A stretch of DNA of 22,596 bases from Spirochaetia bacterium UBA5368 (GCA_002407865.1 DHPI01000086.1:11309-33904), one strand, 5' to 3'. Shown: positions 14,307 to 21,939, numbered from the stretch's first letter. Notes: generated by a model from the letters alone, not told the origin. Numbers and translations: made by a program.

Positions 14307-16289
14307 ATGAGCAAGCTAAAAGACATGCTGCTGAGTCTCGCGGATGAGGATGAAGCATCCGGGAACGAGATCGAAGTCTTCGCCGATTCGGTGCGGCAGG
14401 CGCTTGAGATGGCGGCGCGAGAGTTCAAGGTCGATATATCGACGCTTGACTACAGCATCCTCGAAAAAGGCACGCAGGGATTTCTCGGTGTTGGCCGTCA
14501 GCCCTACAGGGTGCTTGTGAAGCCCTCGAAAACAGAAGATGCGTACCGTGATCTGGATGAAATAGAGAAAAAGATATTAAAGACATCGCAAACCGACCTT
14601 GAGCTGCGCAATGTCGACAGGTATTCTGACGGCAAGGTGAAGATCAGGGTGACGAAATCGGGCATCTGGCTGACGATAACAAAACCAACAGGCGGCGGCA
14701 GGCCCGCCGATGTCAACGATGTCAACAACAGGCTCTACTCGCTTCGAATCAGCAATGTCAATGTGAAGAAGATCGAAAAAGAAATAGATAAGCCGTCGGA
14801 AAAACCGGTTAAAATCGGCGACTGGATTCCCAACCCGGAATATGACGGTACGCTGACCGTCGAGATTACCGAAGACGAAATGAAAGCCTTTGTTCATTTT
14901 GTCCCGCCCCGGTTCGCGGGGAAACATATGGAAACCGACGATGTGCTTGATTCGCTGAAGCGTTCGGGAGTTATTACCGGAATCAACCAGGCGCGGATAA
15001 GCGATTATCTCGAGCAGATGGATTATTCGCGGCCGTTGCTCGCGGCAGAGGGCCAGCCGCCGCATAACGGCAGGGACGCATATATTGATTACAAGGTACG
15101 CATAGATAAAAGCGATGTATCGTTCTCGGAGGATGAAAAGGGGCAAGTCGACTTCAAGAACCTCGATTTGCTTGAAAACGTCGTTGTAGGGCAGGTGCTT
15201 GCCGTCAAGGTCCCCGCTGAGGACGGAATTCCCGGAAGGACGATAACAAACAGGGTGCTGCCCGCGAGATCGGGAAAGGACATTCCGTTCAAATACGGGA
15301 AAGGCACAATACTCTCGGATGATAAAACCGAGCTGTCCGCCGAGATCAACGGTCAGGTTGTTTTTCAGGGTGGGAAGATCAGTGTCGAGCCCGTTTTCTT
15401 TGTCAAGGGGGACGTTTCATTTGAAACCGGCAATATCGTTTTTCTGGGATCCGTCGTTGTCGGCGGCAGCGTGCAGGATAATTTTGTCGTAAAAGCCGCG
15501 GGCAATATCGAAGTGAAGGGATCGGTTCAGAAGGCGTTTCTCGAGGCCGAGGGCGATATTATCGTTCGGCAGGGGATAATGGGCAGGGAAGAAGCGAAAA
15601 TAGAATCAACCGGCGGTTCCGTGTACGCGAATTTCATTCAATCGGCGAATGTGTATGCTGAAAAGGATGTGCTGGTTTCGGAGGGTATTCTTCATTCAAA
15701 GATCGATGCGGGTAACCGGATTCTCTGCAACGGCAGGCGTGCGCGTATTGTGGGTGGGCTTATCAGGGCCGGAGAAGAGGTCAACGCCCGAGCTATTGGA
15801 TCGGATTCATTTACAAAAACCGAGGTGCGCGTTGGCATCAATCCCAAGGTGCTGCAGCAGATTACCGAACTGGAGTCCGCGAAAAAACAGATAGACGAAG
15901 AGTTTGATAAAATTAAGAAGGATGTCACCACGCTTACCGTGTTGAAGAATAATTCCGGAGGCCGCCTGCCGCAAGAGAGAGAGGAGATGCTTGGCAAACT
16001 GCTGCAGCAGAAACAGAAAACCGAAAACCGGCTCAATGAGCTGAATCTCGTGCTCGAGGAATTGAAAGCGTATCTGGGGATGCTCGAGCAGAAGGGGAAG
16101 GTGTGCGCGGAGCAGACCATATTTCCGGGCGTCGATATCTATATCAAGGACAAGCGTTTTTCCATAAAGGATCCGTATAATTACATAAAGTTTTCGCTTG
16201 AAGGCGGTGAAATAAGGCTGTCAGAATACGAAAAGCCTGAAATCAGCGATGCCATTGGAAAGATGACCATGGCAAGGAGAAGACGATAA
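14307..16289 (+). CDS. fapA: FapA-type (DUF342) flagellar assembly protein with N-terminal Jag_N-like domain
   Basis: This 660-residue cytoplasmic protein has three recognisable parts. Residues ~20-72 (VFADSVRQALEMAAREFKVD ... DYSILEKGTQGFLGVGRQPY) match the Jag_N/KhpB N-terminal domain. Residues ~195-490 carry the DUF342/FapA region, including a right-handed beta-helix stretch with repeating VVGGSV/GNIEVKGSV units. Residues ~508-600 form a long coiled coil before a C-terminal beta domain ending at EYEKPEISDAIG. FapA-type proteins sit beside fliA in several phyla and affect flagellar assembly or polar protein placement in Vibrio. The Jag_N fusion suggests contact with membrane or RNA-binding partners (inference). 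The start at 14307 follows the fliA stop by 4 nt without a strong Shine-Dalgarno, implying coupled translation. Confidence 0.86.
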   Translation: MSKLKDMLLSLADEDEASGNEIEVFADSVRQALEMAAREFKVDISTLDYSILEKGTQGFLGVGRQPYRVLVKPSKTEDAYRDLDEIEKKILKTSQTDLELRNVDRYSDGKVKIRVTKSGIWLTITKPTGGGRPADVNDVNNRLYSLRISNVNVKKIEKEIDKPSEKPVKIGDWIPNPEYDGTLTVEITEDEMKAFVHFVPPRFAGKHMETDDVLDSLKRSGVITGINQARISDYLEQMDYSRPLLAAEGQPPHNGRDAYIDYKVRIDKSDVSFSEDEKGQVDFKNLDLLENVVVGQVLAVKVPAEDGIPGRTITNRVLPARSGKDIPFKYGKGTILSDDKTELSAEINGQVVFQGGKISVEPVFFVKGDVSFETGNIVFLGSVVVGGSVQDNFVVKAAGNIEVKGSVQKAFLEAEGDIIVRQGIMGREEAKIESTGGSVYANFIQSANVYAEKDVLVSEGILHSKIDAGNRILCNGRRARIVGGLIRAGEEVNARAIGSDSFTKTEVRVGINPKVLQQITELESAKKQIDEEFDKIKKDVTTLTVLKNNSGGRLPQEREEMLGKLLQQKQKTENRLNELNLVLEELKAYLGMLEQKGKVCAEQTIFPGVDIYIKDKRFSIKDPYNYIKFSLEGGEIRLSEYEKPEISDAIGKMTMARRRR

Positions 16290-16312
16290 TATAATCGTAC
16301 AGGAACCCTCCT

Positions 16313-16630
16313 ATGTCGGTAAAACCGATTGATTTACAGACGAATATCGCGCAGATGCATGAGGTCGCGCGGGGCGCGCAGGTGCGATCGGAAGCGGTAG
16401 GCGAGCAACAGGTGTTGCTGGACAAGGAGTCCAGTGAAAAATCCCGGCTGGTGAGTTCGCGGGTCGACCAGAATAAAAAAGCCGAGAAAACTATTATAAT
16501 GGATGAGGAAAAAAAACATTCGCGCAGGGAGCATAAAGGAAGGGAAGGGGAGCGCCGCGAAAAAAAGGAGGAACAAACGAAACCCCTTGCGGATGACAGA
16601 ATGGGAAGAATCATTGACGTAAAGAAATGA
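16313..16630 (+). CDS. Small, highly charged hypothetical protein
   Basis: This 105-residue protein is not recognised. It has no membrane segment or cysteine. The N-terminus, MSVKPIDLQTNIAQMHEVAR, looks like a short ordered helix. The rest is dominated by Lys, Glu, Arg and Gln and ends with DRMGRIIDVKK, which may be a short conserved tail. aggaa lies 6-7 nt upstream of the ATG. It sits 23 nt after fapA and 39 nt before the SwrB-like gene, in the same direction, so it is probably part of the motility operon. An intrinsically disordered adaptor or regulator is a guess from composition. That it is a real gene is supported by its spacing and by the absence of any competing frame. Confidence 0.65.
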   Translation: MSVKPIDLQTNIAQMHEVARGAQVRSEAVGEQQVLLDKESSEKSRLVSSRVDQNKKAEKTIIMDEEKKHSRREHKGREGERREKKEEQTKPLADDRMGRIIDVKK

Positions 16631-16669
16631 CACTGCAGCTACATTAAAGGATTATTTTCGGAGAGCATA

Positions 16670-17524
16670 ATGCAGTTTGCCATACTACTGTTTATCAATA
16701 TAATTTTATGGACGCTGTTTTATTTTGTTATCAGCCTCAAGCTCGAACGGTCCGCGTCGGAGTTTCGCGAAAAGAAGATGCGCAGGGAAATGGACCAGAT
16801 AATCCAGGATTTCAACGCGACCGCAGAGAGGAATATTTCCATACTTGAAAACCGCATTTCAATAATGAAGAGGCTGTTGCGTCAGACCGGCGCGTATAAA
16901 GAATTCAGCGTTGATGTTCGAGATGAAACGGTCACGCCAGCCGGCCCTGACGCAGGCGGGGCGCCGGCGGATAATGCCGACGCTGCAAATGATACACCGA
17001 CCGTCGCGCGGGCCGGTGACGCTCCGCCCGCGGCGGCAGCGCCGCATCGCGGCCCGGATCGCAGTGGTGATGTGCATTCCGGCGGTGTTGTGGCGGCGAT
17101 GGGGGGATTGCTTTCCGCGCTGATCGGCCCCGCGATCGCGGCGGTCGGCGAATTTAAGAAAAGAAGCGCTGCGAGGTCCCGCGCAGTTGCACACGCTGAC
17201 ATGGCGGGCAAACGGGGGTTTCCCGCCGCGTTTAACGCCGCGATGCAGGGAGAGGCGCCCGGCGCACCCGATGAGACGGCGCAGCCGTCGTTGCAAAAGG
17301 AATTGAGCGATGTGAGGACGATAATGCAATCCGCGGCGGAAAAACCCGAATCGCCGGCCATCGATGAGGCCGGCATTGCCGATATGTTTGCGTCCGCCGA
17401 GGATAAATACTTGCTTATATCCGAATTATTCACGCGGGGATGCTCTGTGGAAATCCTCGCGAAATGCTCCGGGATCCCCGTGGGCGAAATAAAGCTTGTT
17501 CTGAATCTCAACCGCCCTCATTAA
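16670..17524 (+). CDS. SwrB/DUF6115-like protein: membrane anchor, coiled coil, C-terminal HTH-like domain
   Basis: This 284-residue protein has an N-terminal membrane helix (FAILLFINIILWTLFYFVIS, residues 3-22). A basic coiled coil follows (about 25-75, KLERSASEFREKKMRREMDQ...). A long Ala/Pro/Gly-rich middle (about 85-225) looks disordered. The compact C-terminal segment, about residues 240-284, contains YLLISELFTRGCSVEILAKC then GIPVGEIKLVLNLNR. That arrangement (TM, coiled coil, small C-terminal helix-turn-helix-like motif) matches SwrB/YlxL of Bacillus, which promotes flagellar export-gate and C-ring assembly and also lies beside the flagellar sigma factor, and related DUF2802/DUF6115 proteins. 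The match is by architecture rather than close identity. The middle has unusually high GC and low complexity. Confidence 0.6.
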   Translation: MQFAILLFINIILWTLFYFVISLKLERSASEFREKKMRREMDQIIQDFNATAERNISILENRISIMKRLLRQTGAYKEFSVDVRDETVTPAGPDAGGAPADNADAANDTPTVARAGDAPPAAAAPHRGPDRSGDVHSGGVVAAMGGLLSALIGPAIAAVGEFKKRSAARSRAVAHADMAGKRGFPAAFNAAMQGEAPGAPDETAQPSLQKELSDVRTIMQSAAEKPESPAIDEAGIADMFASAEDKYLLISELFTRGCSVEILAKCSGIPVGEIKLVLNLNRPH

Positions 17525-17577
17525 AGGAGCGGCGCGACACCTCGCGGGAGCGTATCATTTTAAGAAAAGCTTGTTTG

Positions 17578-17600
17578 GGTTGCTATTAATAATAGTACCC
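17578..17600 (+). repeat. Palindrome upstream of cheR
   Basis: CTATTA-A-TAATAG (17583-17595) is a perfect inverted repeat centred on 17589. It extends with imperfect outer arms to GG (17578-17579) and CC (17599-17600). It lies about 80 bp upstream of cheR in a 153-bp gap, so it could be an operator or form a hairpin. No factor is assigned. Confidence 0.45.
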
Positions 17601-17625
17601 GCATGCCGCCGGCTGTGGCAGTGCG
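17600..17625 (+). other. Hairpin in the cheR leader
   Basis: CGCATGCC (17600-17607) pairs with GGCA-G-TGCG (17617-17625), 8 bp with one bulged G and a 9-nt loop. No T-run follows. With the adjacent palindrome, it makes this gap (17525-17677) a structured leader; I see no convincing -35/-10 pair in it. Confidence 0.45.
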
Positions 17626-17677
17626 TCGTGGAATGCGGAATCAGAAAGCGCGGTAGCGTGAAAGACGGGTATGTAAT

Positions 17678-18538
17678 ATGATTGAATTTGGAAATATCAA
17701 ACGGCTTAACGAGGATGAGTTTAAAAAATTTGCAAAACTTGTATATGAAGAAAGCGGTATTTTTTTAAAGGACTCCAAAATCACGTTGCTTTCCAACAGG
17801 CTTCGAAAACGGTTGCAGGCGCTCGATATCGATTCTTTCAGGGAATATTATGATTATATTCAGAATTTTCCGGACAAGGCGAAAGAAATAGAACAGCTGC
17901 TCGATGTTGTCTCGACAAATGAAACCTATTTTTTCCGAAACGAGCGGCAGTTCGAAGCGCTTGAAAAATACTGCCTCCCCGATCTTGCGAGCAAGAAGAC
18001 CGACAAAACGCTTAAAATATGGAGTGCCGGGTGCTCGACGGGGGAGGAGCCGTATACGATCGCGATCTGTATTCTCGAATGTCAGCACCTGTTTGCGGGA
18101 TGGGACATCGAGATTATCGCTACCGATATCGCGCCGTCCGTGCTGGATTTCGCGCGGAAAGGCGAATATTCGGGCCGGAGGATTGAAAAAGTTCCGCCCG
18201 GTATACTACAGAAGTACTTTACACGTGACGCGGAGTATCCTGAAGTGTATACCGTCAAAGACAGGGTGCGGAAAATGGCGAGATTTTATTATCTCAACCT
18301 GTTTAAAAATCCGTATCCGAAAAACATGGATATTATATTCTGCAGAAACGTGATGATATATTTTGACAGAGAGCACCAGAAGAGGCTCGTGGCGGGATTT
18401 CACAATTCGCTGTCAAAGCACGGGTATCTGTTCATCGGCCATTCCGAAACGCTGCATTCTATTTCTGAAGATTTTATGTACGTGAAGCTTCTGGATTCGC
18501 CTGTGTATGTGCCAAGGGAGAGTGGAAATGAATTTTAG
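17678..18538 (+). CDS. cheR: Chemotaxis receptor methyltransferase CheR
   Basis: CheR methylates glutamates on chemoreceptors using S-adenosylmethionine, setting adaptation. The N-terminal helical domain (about residues 10-80) ends with DVVSTNETYFFRNERQFEAL, the signature joining the two domains. The methyltransferase domain has WSAGCSTGEEPYTIA (residues 115-129), ATDIAPSVLDFARKGEYSGR and DIIFCRNVMIYFD, all diagnostic. Its 286 residues match E. coli CheR. The gene follows a 153-bp gap with a palindrome and a hairpin, so it may begin a new transcript. No good Shine-Dalgarno stands directly before the ATG (gacgggtatgtaat). It overlaps cheD by 11 nt. Confidence 0.96.
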   Translation: MIEFGNIKRLNEDEFKKFAKLVYEESGIFLKDSKITLLSNRLRKRLQALDIDSFREYYDYIQNFPDKAKEIEQLLDVVSTNETYFFRNERQFEALEKYCLPDLASKKTDKTLKIWSAGCSTGEEPYTIAICILECQHLFAGWDIEIIATDIAPSVLDFARKGEYSGRRIEKVPPGILQKYFTRDAEYPEVYTVKDRVRKMARFYYLNLFKNPYPKNMDIIFCRNVMIYFDREHQKRLVAGFHNSLSKHGYLFIGHSETLHSISEDFMYVKLLDSPVYVPRESGNEF

Positions 18539-19007
18539 GATGGTTACCATCGGTATTGCCGACCTGGGAGTGGCCGGTTCGCCGGATATTCTGCGGACGA
18601 TACTTGGATCGTGTGTCGGCATCTGCCTGTACGATCAGACGACGCGCCTGGCGGGGATGGCGCATATCATGCTGCCCGAAATGAAAGACAGAAATTCGAA
18701 CGCCAGGAAGTACGCCGCTACGGCCATACCGATGCTGATCGGGGAGATGGAAAAATCCGGCGCCGACAGCGCAAGAATCGTGGCGAAGATCGTGGGCGGC
18801 GCTGCGATGTTCAAAATATCCGAAAACAGCATTATGGGCGAAATAGGAAAGAACAACGTGAAAAAGGTGCGGGAGGTGCTCGAAGAGCAACGCATAGAAA
18901 TAATTGCGGAGGATGTCGGCGGTGATTACGGCAGGACAATCGATTTTTACTCGGAAGACGGACGTCTGAAAATCAAATCGCTGGGCCGCCCAGAAAAGGT
19001 GATATGA
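18528..19007 (+). CDS. cheD: Chemoreceptor glutamine deamidase CheD
   Basis: CheD deamidates glutamines on chemoreceptors and, in Gram-positives, binds CheC. LRTILGSCVGICLYD and GMAHIMLPE carry the catalytic Cys29 and His46, and KIVGGAAMF is the conserved strand after them. Its 159 residues are family-typical. I chose the ATG at 18528 because AAGGGAG lies 7-8 nt upstream; an ATG at 18507 would precede that Shine-Dalgarno. The overlap with cheR suggests coupled synthesis of two receptor-modifying enzymes. The FliY of this window contains a CheC-like domain, a possible CheD-linked partner (inference). No cheB, cheA, cheW or cheY is present here. Confidence 0.95.
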   Translation: MNFRMVTIGIADLGVAGSPDILRTILGSCVGICLYDQTTRLAGMAHIMLPEMKDRNSNARKYAATAIPMLIGEMEKSGADSARIVAKIVGGAAMFKISENSIMGEIGKNNVKKVREVLEEQRIEIIAEDVGGDYGRTIDFYSEDGRLKIKSLGRPEKVI

Positions 19008-19014
19008 GGAACGC

Positions 19015-19881
19015 ATGGAAAGCATGACGGGATACGCCTTCATTGAGAAGAACACACAGCAGTTTTCATTTTCAATCGAGCTTAAATCGCTGAATTCGAA
19101 GTATCTCGAATCGTATATCAATCTGCCGCGCATACTCAGAAACGATGAAAACGATTTCGATTCGCTGTTGAAAAAACGTTTCGGCAGGGGAAAGCTGGAG
19201 CTATCAATAGAATTGTACGGCTGGAACGAAACGAGGCCTGTGTCGATTAACAGGGAACTGTTGAAAAAATATTACTCGGAAGTCGTTGCGGTGACGAAAG
19301 GCCTGAAGATCGAGAACTCGTTTTCTATCGACGCCCTGCTGACGCTGGATGGCGTTATTCAGAAGGAAAAGTCAATTCTCGCCGAGAAATCGCGCGCGGA
19401 TATCATGGTTGCGCTGAATACGGTGATCGACCGGACTTTAAAAATGAGGAGGCGCGAGGGCTCTGCTACCGCGAAAGACCTGCGGGCGTGCCTTACGGTG
19501 ATCGCGAAGCGCCTGGCGGGAATTGAGGCGCTTTCAAAAGACGTATCGCAGGCGCTTTTTGCCCGGCTGAAAAAGTCGGTTGAATCTCTTGCGAACGCCA
19601 GGGTGGACGATGTGCGCCTCTATACGGAAATCGCTATTCTTGCCGACAAGCAGGATATCAACGAGGAGATCGTTCGGCTGAAAGACCACATGAAGAAATT
19701 CAGGCAGGTTATGGACGAGGAGGGGCAGGTCGGCAAACAGCTTGACTTTCTGGCCCAGGAGATGTTCAGGGAGATAAATACGATATCTTCCAAATCGAAT
19801 AATTCGGGGATTTCCCATCTGGCGGTCGATATCAAGAATAATATAGATAAAATCCGGGAGCAGTGCAGAAACATAATATGA
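19015..19881 (+). CDS. yicC: YicC family endoribonuclease
   Basis: This 288-residue protein (E. coli YicC is 287) starts at [11 protein letters not shown]; the MxSMTGY start is the family signature. The middle is helical. The DUF1732 C-terminal region contains [20 protein letters not shown], then [18 protein letters not shown], close to the conserved EMNREINTLGSKS. YicC is an endoribonuclease that helps degrade certain small RNAs such as RyhB in E. coli. It is followed here by remA, gmk and rpoZ, a gene order well known from Firmicutes and some other phyla. hfq lies in the same cluster, so two RNA regulators are close together. The ATG follows cheD by 7 nt with aggaa upstream. Confidence 0.93.
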   Translation: MESMTGYAFIEKNTQQFSFSIELKSLNSKYLESYINLPRILRNDENDFDSLLKKRFGRGKLELSIELYGWNETRPVSINRELLKKYYSEVVAVTKGLKIENSFSIDALLTLDGVIQKEKSILAEKSRADIMVALNTVIDRTLKMRRREGSATAKDLRACLTVIAKRLAGIEALSKDVSQALFARLKKSVESLANARVDDVRLYTEIAILADKQDINEEIVRLKDHMKKFRQVMDEEGQVGKQLDFLAQEMFREINTISSKSNNSGISHLAVDIKNNIDKIREQCRNII

Positions 19882-20132
19882 ACATGAAAACATCGTTGAT
19901 CAATATCGGTTTCGGCAACGCCGTTGTGGCGGAACGGGTGGTTGCGGTGATAACGCCGCAATCGGCATCCGGGAAACGGATCCGGGAAGACGCGAAGGAT
20001 AACAACCTGCTGATCGATGCGACGCACGGCAGAAAGACGAGGGCGATCATTATCATGGATAGCAATCATATTATTCTTTCGGCCATGCAGCCGGAAACAC
20101 TCGCGAACAGATTGACGAACAATGCCGAATAG
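19878..20132 (+). CDS. remA: RemA/DUF370 family regulator
   Basis: This 84-residue protein is close in pattern to B. subtilis RemA, a DNA-binding activator of matrix genes. [40 protein letters not shown] and [14 protein letters not shown] follow the family throughout. I chose the ATG at 19878, which overlaps the yicC stop as ATGA. A GTG at 19863 and an ATG at 19884 are alternatives; none has a strong Shine-Dalgarno, so coupling to yicC is likely. RemA is spread far beyond Firmicutes, usually between yicC and gmk as here. Its targets in spirochaetes are unknown to me. Its end overlaps gmk by 11 nt. Confidence 0.93.
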   Translation: MNMKTSLINIGFGNAVVAERVVAVITPQSASGKRIREDAKDNNLLIDATHGRKTRAIIIMDSNHIILSAMQPETLANRLTNNAE

Positions 20133-20748
20133 CATGATTTCCGTAGTAGTTTCAGCGCCCTCAGGAACTGGGAAAACCACGATTATAAAACGGCTGCTCG
20201 AGCTTGACGACCGTTTTCAGTTTTCCATATCGACAACGACACGCGAGCGCAGGCCGGACGAAAAGGAAGGGCTCCATTACTATTACATCAGCGAAGAGAG
20301 CTTTCTCGAGAAAATACGCGGGAAAGAGTTTGTAGAGTGGGCCAGGGTATACAACAACTATTACGGAACGACTAAAAAAGAGATTGACAGGATTCAATCG
20401 GCCGGAAAAATCCCCATATTTGATGTGGATGTTCAGGGCGCCCGGCAGCTCAAATGCGCGATTGAAAACGCGGTTTTCATTTTTGTTTTACCGCCTTCAC
20501 TACAAGATCTCAGGGAAAGACTGTTTACAAGAAATACCGATTCACCGGCGCAGAGGGAGCTGCGGCTGAATAACGCCGTTTCAGAGTTGCGCGAATATGC
20601 CATGTACGATTACATCGTGCTGAACAAGAGCATTGATGACGCCATTGCGGATATCATGGCTATCGTAAGGGCGGAATCGCGACGAACGTTTCGCATGGAG
20701 CACATAATGAATAACTGGAGGGGTGAAATTGATAATTCCACTCGATAA
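20122..20748 (+). CDS. gmk: Guanylate kinase
   Basis: Guanylate kinase phosphorylates GMP to GDP with ATP, in purine nucleotide metabolism. The P-loop [10 protein letters not shown] lies at residues 11-20. [20 protein letters not shown] and [12 protein letters not shown] are the GMP-binding elements, and [12 protein letters not shown] is the conserved strand. Its 208 residues match the E. coli enzyme (207). ATG at 20122 and ATG at 20134 are both possible. Neither has a clear Shine-Dalgarno, and the first overlaps remA by 11 nt. The 3' end overlaps the inferred rpoZ start by 20 nt. Gmk-RpoZ adjacency is common in bacteria. Confidence 0.96.
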   Translation: MPNSMISVVVSAPSGTGKTTIIKRLLELDDRFQFSISTTTRERRPDEKEGLHYYYISEESFLEKIRGKEFVEWARVYNNYYGTTKKEIDRIQSAGKIPIFDVDVQGARQLKCAIENAVFIFVLPPSLQDLRERLFTRNTDSPAQRELRLNNAVSELREYAMYDYIVLNKSIDDAIADIMAIVRAESRRTFRMEHIMNNWRGEIDNSTR

Positions 20749-20938
20749 GCTGATTTCATATAACCAGAACCGGTATATTTTTTCGCGGGCCAATATGGTA
20801 ATGGTTGACCGTCTCGGGAATATAAAAGATTATCCCGAAAAGGAAGAGAACTGGAAACTCGTTCCGAATATCCTCAATATGGTTCTGAACGAGAAGCTGC
20901 ATTATAACTGGAGTTGTAACTGGAAAGATGAGGAGTAA
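20729..20938 (+). CDS. rpoZ: RNA polymerase omega subunit (divergent), TTG start
   Basis: The omega subunit helps RNA polymerase assembly. The product (69 residues) reads [20 protein letters not shown] near its start and KLVPNILNMVLNEKL later. These parallel the N-terminal helix, the NR-(Y/F) position and the second helix of omega, but identity is low. I choose TTG at 20729 because GGAGGG (20717-20722) stands 6 nt upstream and the protein then begins with MIIPLDKL, a common style for spirochaete omega. GTG at 20723 is closer but too near the Shine-Dalgarno. The position directly after gmk strongly supports the call. The stop TAA leads straight into the miaA frame. Confidence 0.75.
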   Translation: MIIPLDKLISYNQNRYIFSRANMVMVDRLGNIKDYPEKEENWKLVPNILNMVLNEKLHYNWSCNWKDEE

Positions 20939-21897
20939 TTATAGTCTGCGTTCGTGCGGCTGTTCATAATTCTAACGAACTGAGGGATACAGAAGCCATC
21001 AAAGCCGTCGTACTACTCGGGCCGACCGCGTCTGGAAAAACCGGCGTATCGCTTGAGCTTGCGGGAACTGAGTTCGAGATAATTTCCGCCGATTCGGTGC
21101 AGGTGTACCGGGGCCTTGACATAGGCAGCGGCAAACCATCGCTGGAACAACGGCAAAAAATCGCGCATCATTGCATAGATATTGTCGATCCCGATTACAG
21201 GTTTACCGCAGGCGATTTTTGCCGGGAGGCGTTCAGCGCCTGCGAAACGATACGCAAAAGCGGGAGGATACCGCTTTTCGTCGGCGGTACGGGGCTGTAT
21301 ATCGATTCCTTTTTCAAGGGGATTTCGTCAATTCCGGAAATAGCAAGCACCGTGAAAGAGGTGCTCGAGCGCGAACTGGATGAGCGCGGCCTTGACAAGC
21401 TTTATAGGGAGTTGTTGTCGTGCGATCCGGTGTTTGCCGGGAGGGTTCATTGCAATGACCGCCAGAGAATCCTTCGCGGGCTTGAGGTGTACAGGGGCAC
21501 CGGCAGGCCATTGAGCTGGTTTTTTGGCAATAAAGAAGGACATGAGTCGGCGGAAACCCTGTATATCGGGCTTAATCTTGACAGGGCTGCGCTGATCGAC
21601 AGGATACATTGCCGCGTTGATGACATGATCGGGGCGGGATTTGTCGAGGAGGTTGCGAGATTGCGTGAAATGGGATACGGGCCCGGCCTGAACTCGATGA
21701 AGTCAATAGGTTACGCGGAATTGAATGCGTACCTCGACGGGCGGTTGTCGCTCGAAGAGGCGGTTGAGGCAATCAAGATCGAGACGCGAAAATACGCCAA
21801 GCGGCAGATGACATGGTTCAAAAAAAATGGGCGCGTCACATGGTTTCGTTATTTTGAAATTGAAAAAATAAGGTCGCTGGTATATACTTGGCTCTAA
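20938..21897 (+). CDS. miaA: tRNA dimethylallyltransferase MiaA, with no canonical start codon
   Basis: MiaA adds a dimethylallyl group to A37 of tRNAs reading U-starting codons. The P-loop LLGPTASGKT starts at 21013. DSVQVYRGLDIGSGKPS (the dimethylallyl and tRNA contact region), HHCIDIVDP, FVGGTGLYIDSFFKG and KRQMTWFKKNGRVTWF are all present, so the enzyme looks intact. However, the frame is open only from 20932 (TGA at 20929-20931), and it has no ATG, GTG or TTG before GTG 21097, which lies after the P-loop. Candidate starts are ATT 20938 (overlapping the rpoZ TAA, as TAATT), ATA 20941 (5 nt after AGGAG), CTG 20980 and ATC 20998 (10 nt after GAGGGA; gives the usual N-terminal length). I list the earliest. 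A sequencing error is the main alternative. Confidence 0.88.
   Translation: MIVCVRAAVHNSNELRDTEAIKAVVLLGPTASGKTGVSLELAGTEFEIISADSVQVYRGLDIGSGKPSLEQRQKIAHHCIDIVDPDYRFTAGDFCREAFSACETIRKSGRIPLFVGGTGLYIDSFFKGISSIPEIASTVKEVLERELDERGLDKLYRELLSCDPVFAGRVHCNDRQRILRGLEVYRGTGRPLSWFFGNKEGHESAETLYIGLNLDRAALIDRIHCRVDDMIGAGFVEEVARLREMGYGPGLNSMKSIGYAELNAYLDGRLSLEEAVEAIKIETRKYAKRQMTWFKKNGRVTWFRYFEIEKIRSLVYTWL
21860..21888 (+). promoter_or_regulatory. Candidate sigma-70 promoter for hfq inside the 3' end of miaA
   Basis: TTGAAA (21860-21865; 5/6) is followed after exactly 17 nt by TATACT (21883-21888; 5/6). Transcription would start near 21895, about 45 nt before the hfq ATG. Internal hfq promoters near miaA are known in E. 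coli, so this is plausible but only a pattern match. Confidence 0.5.
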
Positions 21898-21939
21898 GTA
21901 GTAGGACGTATTATTTAAAATATATAAAGGAACGATGTA

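Noticed and set aside
16283..16298. ACGAT-AATATA-ATCGT inverted repeat at the end of fapA as an operator or promoter
   Set aside because: The arms are short, they overlap the fapA stop, and no -35 lies at proper spacing from the internal TATAAT.
20928..20969. Small ORF from ATG 20928 overlapping the rpoZ end
   Set aside because: It codes for only 13 residues and stops at 20969 before the miaA core. It would matter only if a frameshift error joined it to miaA.
21097..21897. GTG 21097 as the true miaA start
   Set aside because: It would remove the P-loop GPTASGKT and part of the substrate-binding segment, which are encoded intact in the same frame upstream.
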